Source: Brachybacterium halotolerans (GTDB lineage Bacteria > Actinomycetota > Actinomycetes > Actinomycetales > Dermabacteraceae). Taken from it: a DNA stretch of 64,000 bases. Numbering within the stretch: the stretch's first letter is position 1; each line of letters opens with the position of its first letter. The translations under genes were made by a program, and so were the position numbers. This document shows positions 58,098-64,000 of the stretch, in pieces. The notes below the pieces were generated by a model, which was given only the letters and a program-made list of their open reading frames with translations, did not search any database and was not told where the DNA came from. Location: the NCBI RefSeq assembly GCF_016623465.1, contig NZ_JAEDAJ010000003.1:263285-327284 (forward strand). Direction: 5' to 3'.

Positions 58098-58670
58098 TCA
58101 GCCGACGTCGGGGAGCGTCGCGCGCAGGGCGTCGAGCTCGTCGCACAGCTCGTCGGCGAAGGACGTGCTGCCGTCGCCGTCGGTCCAGGTCGCGTACGCG
58201 TTCTTGAAGGCGAGCAGTCCGATCTCCGCGGCGAGCGCGGCCGTGCGGGGAGCGATGCCGCGCTCCTCGAGCGCACGCGCGGTCTCGGCCGCGAGTCCCA
58301 CGTGCTTGAGCTGGTCGCGCTCGCGCAGCTCGGCGCTCGCCGCGATCACCGCGCGCATCCTCGGACCCATCTCCCGGCGCTCCGGGGTCATAGCCTCGCT
58401 CGCGCGGAGCAGTCCGGACTCGACCGCGGTCAGCGGCGAGGCATCGTCGGGCGCCGCCGCGACCCCCTCGCGCAGCAGCTGCGAGAGGGACTCCTGCCCG
58501 GCCGCGAGCACGTCGCGCTTGTCGCCGAAGTGGCGGAAGAACGTGCTGCGGGTGAGGTCCGCGGCCTCGGCGATCTGCGCCACGGTGGTCGCGTCGTATC
58601 CCTGCTCCGAGAACAGGCGGATCGCGGCAGCGACCAGGCGCTCTCGTGCATCGGGCTTCCAGCGGGGCAT
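58098..58670 (-). CDS. TetR-family regulator
   Basis: This 190-residue repressor has TTVAQIAEAADLTRSTFFRHFGDKRDVL as its helix-turn-helix, near residues 30-57. It is divergent from an NAD(P)-binding epimerase-like gene over a 209-base gap containing a 9-bp inverted repeat, and probably controls it. The start at 58670 is chosen because the upstream frame is shadow-like. Confidence 0.88.
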   Translation of the reverse strand: MPRWKPDARERLVAAAIRLFSEQGYDATTVAQIAEAADLTRSTFFRHFGDKRDVLAAGQESLSQLLREGVAAAPDDASPLTAVESGLLRASEAMTPERREMGPRMRAVIAASAELRERDQLKHVGLAAETARALEERGIAPRTAALAAEIGLLAFKNAYATWTDGDGSTSFADELCDELDALRATLPDVG

Positions 58671-58802
58671 GGAAGGGGACTCTACCGCCCGGCCGTTGAT
58701 CGCGCCCGTCGGCGGCCCGAGCCATGGGACGACCATCCCGTGACCACCATTCCTGCTGGCAGCAGCGATGTGGACCGCTGACCATCACCTGTTCCATCAA
58801 CC

Positions 58803-58853
58803 GATGCGACACCAGTCCCATCAGGTGTACGGTGACGGCACACATGTCGCATC
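58803..58853. promoter_or_regulatory. Inverted repeat between tetR-like and SDR genes
   Basis: GATGCGACA (58803-58811) and TGTCGCATC (58845-58853) are perfect inverted arms 33 bases apart, 26 bases before the SDR start. It is a candidate TetR site pair. Confidence 0.4.
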
Positions 58854-58879
58854 AGGCGGCATCCTCGAGAGGACTCACC

Positions 58880-59791
58880 ATGAAGGTCTTCGTCACCGGC
58901 GCCACCGGGTTCATCGGATCCGCCGTCGTCCCCGAGCTGATCAGCGCAGGGCACGAGGTGGTCGGCCTCGCGCGCTCCGAGCGCTCGGCCGCTCGGCTCC
59001 AGGAGCTCGGAGCCTCCTCCCTCCCCGGCGATCTCACGGACCTCGACGCTCTGCGCCGCGGGGTCGCGGCGACCGATTCCGTCGTGCACCTCGCCTTCAG
59101 CAACGACTTCACCGCGGTCGAGGCCGGCGTCGAGGAGGAGTCGCGCGCCGTGCACGCCATGGGCGAGGCGTTGGCCGAGCGCACCCGAGGCGCCGCCCCC
59201 GCTGCGCACGAGGGCTCGGCCTTCGTGATCGCCTCGGGCACGCCCGCGATCCCCGGCCGCACGTCCACCGAGGACGACCCCTACCTCGCCGAGGGGCCGA
59301 TGGCGGCCCGCGCACGCACCGCCCAGTACGTGATGGACCTCGCCGCGCACGGCGTGCGGCCCGTCGCGGTCCGACTGCCGCGCTCGGTGCACCAGGCGCA
59401 CGTCCGCTACGGCTTCGCCTCCATGCTCATCCAGGCGGCCCAGCGCAGCGGCGTCTCTGGGTTCGTCGGCGACGGCGGCCAGCGCTGGCCCGCGGTGCAC
59501 GTGAAGGATGCCGCCCGGCTCTTCCGCCTCGGCCTCGAGCGCGCCGAGGCCGGATTCCAGGCGCAGGCCGTGGCCGACGAGGGCGACACCATGCGGGACA
59601 TCGCCGCCGCGATCGGCGAGGCCCTCGATCTCCCCGTGCGGTCCGTCGACGCGGAGACCTTCGGGTTCCTGGGCCAGATCTTCGCCCTGGACCAGCCGGC
59701 GAGCAGCCGGGGGACCCGCTCGGCCCTGGGCTGGGAGCCCACTCGCCCCAGCCTGCTCGAGGACCTGCGGGCCGGCGGCTATCCCTCCTGA
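58880..59791 (+). CDS. Extended SDR-type NAD(P)-dependent oxidoreductase
   Basis: This 303-residue Rossmann protein starts MKVFVTGATGFIGSAVVPEL (TGxxGxxG for NAD(P)). It continues GEALAERTRGAA and has ASGTPAIPGRT in the place of the Ser and a shortened Tyr-Lys region. It ends LGWEPTRPSLLEDL. It belongs to the atypical epimerase/NmrA-like group; activity is uncertain. GAGAGGA precedes the ATG. Confidence 0.85.
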   Translation: MKVFVTGATGFIGSAVVPELISAGHEVVGLARSERSAARLQELGASSLPGDLTDLDALRRGVAATDSVVHLAFSNDFTAVEAGVEEESRAVHAMGEALAERTRGAAPAAHEGSAFVIASGTPAIPGRTSTEDDPYLAEGPMAARARTAQYVMDLAAHGVRPVAVRLPRSVHQAHVRYGFASMLIQAAQRSGVSGFVGDGGQRWPAVHVKDAARLFRLGLERAEAGFQAQAVADEGDTMRDIAAAIGEALDLPVRSVDAETFGFLGQIFALDQPASSRGTRSALGWEPTRPSLLEDLRAGGYPS

Positions 59792-59914
59792 GCGGCCCCA
59801 CGCCAGAGGCCCCGCGCCAGAACTCCTGCGTGACTACTCCTCAGAGGCCCCGCTCCCGAGCAGGCGTCCTCCTCGGCGGGTCTCCGGACCCACGAAGACC
59901 TCCGACGGCACCAC

Positions 59915-59952
59915 GCGATCCCCGCGGCACCCCCATGGGCCGCGGGGATCGC
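59915..59952 (+). terminator. Strong terminator after the SDR gene
   Basis: A 14-bp perfect stem (59915-59928 and 59939-59952) encloses loop ACCCCCATGG. It is 124 bases after the SDR stop. Confidence 0.85.
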
Positions 59953-60023
59953 TGTGTCCGCGACCCCGCACGCACCGCACGCACCGCTCGGTCCTGCGCC
60001 CTCCCGTGACTCAGCAGACACCG

Positions 60024-60053
60024 TGCACTCTATGCAAACGTGCACTCGGTGCA
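60024..60053. promoter_or_regulatory. Tandem TetR operators
   Basis: TGCACTCGGTGCA (60041-60053) is a perfect dyad and TGCACTCTATGCA (60024-60036) a near copy, 17 bases apart. They overlap the probable promoter of the TetR-exporter operon, suggesting autorepression. Confidence 0.65.
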
Positions 60054-60169
60054 TATTCTGGTGCACGTCGTCGGACGACGGACTCCCGAGCCGCCGGAAC
60101 CCGCTCAGCGCAGGATCCGCGGACCCCGATCCCCGTCGGCCGGCCCACGGAACCATCAGGAGAGGTGCG

Positions 60170-60937
60170 ATGTCCCCGACAGACACCCAGACCCCGCGCG
60201 ACGCGGAGGCGACCGCGGACGGATCGGCCGCCACGAAGAAGCCCGGGCTGCGCGAGCGCAAGCGCGAGGAGCTGCGCCGACGCATCGAGCGCGCCGCCCT
60301 CGAGCTCATGCTCGAGCACGGTTTCGACGACGTCACCGTGGAGATGATCTGCGGGAGCGCGGACGTCTCCCGGCGGACGTTCTTCAATTACTTCGGGTCG
60401 AAGGAGGCGGTCGTCGTCGGCCGCGATCCCGGCCCACTGCCCGAGCATCTCCAGGAAGCGTTCGTCGACGGCCCGCGCGGCAGCATCCTCGCCGATCTCG
60501 TCCGCATGCTCCTGGCGATGATGACCACCAAGCCGCACGACGTGGACCAGAACATCTGGCGAGCCCGCCTCGAGCTGATCCGCAGCGACATGACCCTCGC
60601 CAAGGCGATGGCTGACAAGGTCGCCGCGAAGAACCGCGATCTCGAGGACCTGGTCGCCCGCAGGATCCGCAAGCGCTACAACGCCTCGGGCACACCCCCC
60701 GGACGGGGCGGCGCCGCCTCCGACGCCGGGCCCGACCCCGACGGCGCAGGCGTTCCCGCAGCCGATCCGGCGGTCGAAGCGCTCATCACCCGGCAGACGG
60801 GCTTCATCGTCGCCATGTGGTGGGGGATCGCCCGCTACGCCATCCAGATCACCGTCGAGAACCCCGACATCGAGGACCGCGAGCTCATGGAGTCGCTCCT
60901 CGACACGTTGACCCTCATCCAGGAAGCAGAGCTATGA
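60170..60937 (+). CDS. TetR-family regulator of the exporter operon
   Basis: This 255-residue protein has TVEMICGSADVSRRTFFNYFGSKEAV as its helix-turn-helix (about residues 47-72). A Gly/Pro/Asp-rich insert lies near 180-205. The C-terminus is hydrophobic (GFIVAMWWGIARYAIQI). The stop overlaps the exporter's ATG (ATGA), so repressor and pump are co-translated. AGGAGAGG precedes the ATG. It probably binds the tandem TGCAC operators upstream. Confidence 0.9.
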   Translation: MSPTDTQTPRDAEATADGSAATKKPGLRERKREELRRRIERAALELMLEHGFDDVTVEMICGSADVSRRTFFNYFGSKEAVVVGRDPGPLPEHLQEAFVDGPRGSILADLVRMLLAMMTTKPHDVDQNIWRARLELIRSDMTLAKAMADKVAAKNRDLEDLVARRIRKRYNASGTPPGRGGAASDAGPDPDGAGVPAADPAVEALITRQTGFIVAMWWGIARYAIQITVENPDIEDRELMESLLDTLTLIQEAEL

Positions 60938-62997
60938 CCGCCACCCAGACCGCAGCCCCCGCGGCGCGCGGAGCGCACGGGCAGCCCGCCGCTCCGTCCG
61001 CGTCCTCCGGCACGGCTCCGTCCACCAGACTCGTCCCGCTGTTCGCGGGCCTTCTCATCGCGATGTTCATCGCGGCCCTCGACCAGACCATCTTCTCCAC
61101 CGCCCTGCCCACGATCGTGGGCGACCTCGACGGCGTCGACCAGATGCTGTGGGTGACCACGGCGTATCTGCTGGCCTCGACGATCATGATGCCGATCTAC
61201 GGCAAGCTCGGCGACCTCATCGGCCGCAAGCCCCTGCTGATCTTCGCACTGTCCGTGTTCGTCGCCGGCTCCCTCGTGGGCGCCGTCGCCGGCAACATGG
61301 GCGTGCTCATCACCGGCCGCGCCATCCAGGGCATCGGCGGCGGCGGGCTCATGCTGCTCGCCCAGGCGATCATCGCCGACGTCGTCCCCGCCCGTGAGCG
61401 CGGCAAGTACATGGGCGTCATGGGCGCCGTGTTCGGGCTGTCCTCCGTGGTGGGCCCGCTGCTGGGCGGCTGGTTCACCGAGTCGCTCAGCTGGCGCTGG
61501 GGCTTCTGGCTGAACATCCCGCTGGGCGCGATCGCGATCCTGGCCGCCGTGTTCTTCCTGAAGCTGCCCAAGAAGTCGCAGCGCGCCCGCCTGGACGTGT
61601 TCGGCATCCTCACCATGGCGATCGCCGTGACCTCGCTGATCCTCGCGACCTCGTGGGGCGGCAACACCTACGAGTGGGGCTCCTGGCAGATCATCCTGCT
61701 GTTCGTCGCGACCGTCGTGTTCGGCGCGCTGTTCGTGCTCGCCGAGCGCTACGCCCCCGAGCCGATCATCCCGCTGCACCTGTTCCGCAAGCGCAACTTC
61801 GTGCTCACCACGATCGCCGCCCTGGTGATCGCGATCGCGATGTTCGGCGCGATCGGCTACATGCCCACCTACCTGCAGATGTCCACCGGCGTCTCCGCCA
61901 CGGAGTCCGGTCTGATGCTGCTGCCGATGGTCGGCGGGCTGCTGATCACCTCGATCGCCTCGGGCCAGATCGTCTCGCGGACCGGCCGCTACAAGTGGGC
62001 GCCGATCCTCTCGATGCTGGTCGCCGCGCTCGGCGTGTTCCTGCTGTCCACCATGACGACCGACACCGCGACCTGGGTGATCATGTCCCACATGTTCGTG
62101 CTCGGCGCGGGCTTGGGCATCGGCATGCAGAACCTCGTGCTGATCGTGCAGAACACGTTCCCCGCCGCCGAGGTCGGCACCGCGACCGCCTCGAACAACT
62201 TCTTCCGGCAGATCGGCGCCTCCCTGGGCTCGGCCATCGTAGGCTCGGTGTTCACGAGCCGGCTGACGGACCTGCTCAGCGAGCGCATGCCCGCGCAGGC
62301 GGCCCAGCAGATGGGCGGCAGCGGGGACACCAACTCCCTGACGCCGGCCGTCGTGGACAAGCTGCCCCAGCAGATCCAGGACATCGTCGTGGGCGCCTAC
62401 ACCGACGCCCTCACCCCGATCTTCCTGTGGCTGGTGCCGCTGCTGGGCGTCGCCTTCGTGATCGTCTTCTTCATCAAGGAGGTCCCGCTGGCCACGACCG
62501 TGGGCGCCTCCGGGATGACCGAGGGCGAGGCCGGCACGGCGAACGCTCCCGGAACCGGGTTCCCCGCGACCGGTGCGCCGACGAACGGCCTCCCGGCCGG
62601 CGGCGCCGCGCTCGCGGCCCGCACCGAGCGCGAGGACGATCTGCGGCTGGGTCTCGTGCTCTCCCTCATCATCCAGCGCGCCCACCGGGCCGACGAGGAC
62701 TCCGCGCTCACGCGGGCCCTCGCCCACCTCGCCGGGGACCGACCCGGCAGCACCGCCGAGCGCGCCGACTTCGCCGTGCGCTCGCTGGTCACGCCGGCGG
62801 CCATCGCCCTGCTGCGCGGGGCCGGGGCCGACGTCGACGCCGCCGACCCCTCCCGGGGCCGCCACCGCGCGCCGCACGCCGCCGACCTCGACGGCACCGA
62901 TGCGGCCGATCCCGGGCACGAGCACGAGAGCCACGACCCCCACCGGGCCGACGGCAGCGCGCCCCTCATGTCCCCGCACCTCGCCGCCCAGTCCTGA
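60934..62997 (+). CDS. DHA2-type MFS exporter with extended C-terminus
   Basis: This 687-residue proton-driven exporter has 14 predicted helices. FIAALDQTIFSTALPTIVGDL is the helix 1 DHA2 signature, and KLGDLIGRKPLLIFAL is the loop motif. The pattern is EmrB/QacA-like. Residues about 530-687 form a long cytoplasmic tail (Gly/Ala/His/Asp-rich end) with an internal helical stretch (RLGLVLSLIIQRAHR). It is controlled by the coupled TetR. Two small membrane proteins follow. Confidence 0.92.
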   Translation: MTATQTAAPAARGAHGQPAAPSASSGTAPSTRLVPLFAGLLIAMFIAALDQTIFSTALPTIVGDLDGVDQMLWVTTAYLLASTIMMPIYGKLGDLIGRKPLLIFALSVFVAGSLVGAVAGNMGVLITGRAIQGIGGGGLMLLAQAIIADVVPARERGKYMGVMGAVFGLSSVVGPLLGGWFTESLSWRWGFWLNIPLGAIAILAAVFFLKLPKKSQRARLDVFGILTMAIAVTSLILATSWGGNTYEWGSWQIILLFVATVVFGALFVLAERYAPEPIIPLHLFRKRNFVLTTIAALVIAIAMFGAIGYMPTYLQMSTGVSATESGLMLLPMVGGLLITSIASGQIVSRTGRYKWAPILSMLVAALGVFLLSTMTTDTATWVIMSHMFVLGAGLGIGMQNLVLIVQNTFPAAEVGTATASNNFFRQIGASLGSAIVGSVFTSRLTDLLSERMPAQAAQQMGGSGDTNSLTPAVVDKLPQQIQDIVVGAYTDALTPIFLWLVPLLGVAFVIVFFIKEVPLATTVGASGMTEGEAGTANAPGTGFPATGAPTNGLPAGGAALAARTEREDDLRLGLVLSLIIQRAHRADEDSALTRALAHLAGDRPGSTAERADFAVRSLVTPAAIALLRGAGADVDAADPSRGRHRAPHAADLDGTDAADPGHEHESHDPHRADGSAPLMSPHLAAQS

Positions 62998-63055
62998 GCG
63001 GCACTCGACACACCTCGCCGTCCCATCCGGGACGGCCCCCGAAAGGACAGTTCTG

Positions 63056-63601
63056 ATGACTCGTCGACTGATCGGAGCGATCGCCACGCTCCTCGCCATG
63101 ATGGCCGGTCTCTGGCTCGTGCTCTCCCCCTTCGCCCTGGGCTTCCAGAAGAAGGACGCCGACTGGACCGACGCGACCCTCACCGACGTCTGGACCGGCC
63201 TCCCGCTGGCCCTCGTCGGCCTGATCGGCGTGATCGTGTTCGCGGCCGCGCTCCGCAAGCACATGGTCCAGGCAGGATTCGTCACCCCGCGCCCCGCGCC
63301 CCAGCAGGCGCAGTACGGGCAGCAGGACCCCGCCCAGCAGTACGGACAGCAGCAGTACGGTCAGCAGTCCTTCCCGCAGCAGGGCTACGCGCAGCAGGGC
63401 GCCCCGGCGGCCCCCGCCTCGGAGCGCTCCCGTGAGATGGATGCGATGCTCGAGCCGCTGATCGCGGCCCTGGCCCGCGACATCGAGCGCGAGGAGCACA
63501 CCGCCTCCGCCGCCGCGGAGACGCCGCACCACCGCGAGTACGGCCGCGCCGCCGCCGGCACCGACACCGGTGCCCAGGCCGCCGTCCCCGCCGAGCGCTG
63601 A
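63056..63601 (+). CDS. SPW-like small membrane protein with Gln/Tyr-rich tail
   Basis: This 181-residue protein has two hydrophobic helices (LLAMMAGLWLVLSPFALGF and LPLALVGLIGVIVFAAAL) joined by QKKDADWTDATLTDV, like SPW-repeat proteins. A low-complexity tail of Gln/Tyr/Gly/Pro (PAQQYGQQQYGQQSF) and a helical end follow. GAAAGGA precedes the ATG. The same QKxxADW element recurs in the next gene, so they are paralogues. The function may be to support the exporter. Confidence 0.7.
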   Translation: MTRRLIGAIATLLAMMAGLWLVLSPFALGFQKKDADWTDATLTDVWTGLPLALVGLIGVIVFAAALRKHMVQAGFVTPRPAPQQAQYGQQDPAQQYGQQQYGQQSFPQQGYAQQGAPAAPASERSREMDAMLEPLIAALARDIEREEHTASAAAETPHHREYGRAAAGTDTGAQAAVPAER

Positions 63602-63680
63602 GCGCTCCCCCGTATCCAGCGCTCCGGCGCGCGCTTCCCGCGCACGCAGCCAGCGCATTCTCGCCTCAAGGAGAATCCTG

Positions 63681-64000
63681 ATGACCCAGATCTCGCACAC
63701 CGCCCCCGCCGGCACGGGCTCGCACGCCCAGACCGCCGCACCGCAGGCCGCACCACAGACCGCCGACGCGGCCGGTTCCGCCAGCTCGACCGGTTCGACC
63801 GGCTCAACCGGCACCGCCGGCTCGGTCGACCGCGCCGAGTCCGTCTCCGCCGTGAAGGCCGAGCCGATCAGCGTGCTCGACAAGGTCGGCATGGGCATCC
63901 TGGGGCTGCTCACCCTGAGCGGCCTGTGGATGATGCTCGCGCCGTTCCTCACCGACACCCAGAAGCGCGGGGCCGACTGGTCGGTCGGCACCACGAACGA
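63681..64000 (+). CDS. SPW-like membrane protein, cut by window end
   Basis: A 106-codon fragment is visible. An Ala/Thr/Ser-rich leader (with STGSTGSTGTAGS) is followed by GLLTLSGLWMMLAPFL and TQKRGADWSVGTTNE, paralleling the upstream gene. There is no stop, so the second helix should lie beyond the window. AAGGAGA precedes the ATG. Confidence 0.65.
   Translation, partial: MTQISHTAPAGTGSHAQTAAPQAAPQTADAAGSASSTGSTGSTGTAGSVDRAESVSAVKAEPISVLDKVGMGILGLLTLSGLWMMLAPFLTDTQKRGADWSVGTTN

Larger units (their letters stand above)
59792..60169 (+). other. Intergenic region with terminator and operators
   Basis: No gene is seen in these 378 bases. They contain a strong terminator (59915-59952) for the SDR gene and tandem TGCAC-type operators (60024-60053) with a -10-like TATTCT (60054-60059) for the next TetR gene. 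Two AGAGGCCCCGC direct repeats occur near 59813 and 59843. Confidence 0.6.

Noticed and set aside
60835-63285. 816-codon minus-strand ORF over the DHA2 exporter
   Set aside because: Asp/Glu/His/Gln-rich shadow of a GC3-biased membrane protein; no start signals or domain features.
1-64000. CRISPR arrays, IS elements, prophage, integrative elements
   Set aside because: No spaced direct-repeat array, transposase, integrase or terminal repeat pair was found; the tandem repeats seen are short and contiguous.

Overview
The window is about 64 kb of very GC-rich DNA with strong G/C bias at third codon positions, tightly packed genes, many 1- to 4-base start/stop overlaps (ATGA, GTGA, TGATG) and frequent GTG starts. 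A stand-alone bS22-type mini ribosomal protein, an MT0933-type small protein, a tricorn-like protease, paired membrane GTPases and a guanidine-III riboswitch upstream of an SMR exporter all fit an actinobacterium. The overall set is most like Micrococcales (Brachybacterium/Dermabacteraceae-like), but that placement is inference. It looks like chromosomal sequence: there is one tRNA gene and no rRNA, CRISPR array, IS element, phage gene or replication origin.

Layout. 1-9.4 kb: bS22, two coupled dynamin-like GTPases, an AcuC-type deacetylase, a Ktr/Trk potassium uptake pair, proC and a Nudix hydrolase. 9.4-19.3 kb: a 1595-residue helicase-like protein with decayed motor motifs coupled to an 86-residue acidic protein, a DeoR regulator, a nitrilase-family amidohydrolase, tRNA-Arg(CCT), small membrane proteins and an extreme G/C homopolymer tract. 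19.5-24.6 kb: a tricorn-like protease, a RelE/HigB-HigA toxin-antitoxin pair with a visible promoter and operator, and a beta-lactamase-like remnant. 24.6-38 kb: an accessory neighbourhood of MFS/TetR, MarR/VOC/AlkA-like glycosylase, LysR, an FGGY sugar kinase, two GNATs, an SGNH hydrolase, a TMEM175-like channel coupled to a LacI regulator, and a WYL regulator. 39-52 kb: a GPH sugar transporter, the nickel-pincer cofactor genes larA-larE-larB as one operon with larC 6 kb away, a GNAT broken by an in-frame TGA, a MerR gene and its decayed duplicate, a LOG-family hydrolase and a secreted protein. 52-64 kb: an MFS exporter without a canonical start codon, a guanidine-III riboswitch with a Gdx-type guanidinium exporter, an esterase, TetR/SDR, and a TetR-DHA2 exporter operon ending in two paralogous SPW-like membrane proteins, the last cut by the window edge.

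How parts work together. LarE and LarB make the pincer precursor, LarC (with a long His-rich insert) inserts nickel, and LarA uses the cofactor for an unassigned 2-hydroxyacid racemisation or epimerisation. The riboswitch should turn on guanidinium export when guanidine accumulates. Several divergent regulator/target pairs have palindromic operators between them: TetR/MFS near 26.0 kb, MarR/VOC near 27.3 kb, and TetR upstream of the 60-63 kb exporter.

Beyond single genes: many starts lack a Shine-Dalgarno but carry a TANNNT-like box 6-8 bases upstream, which suggests widespread leaderless mRNAs. Two copies of one long palindrome lie 21.7 kb apart. Intergenic regions hold many short tandem duplications (periods 8, 13, about 17, 18, 21, 22 and 25 bases).
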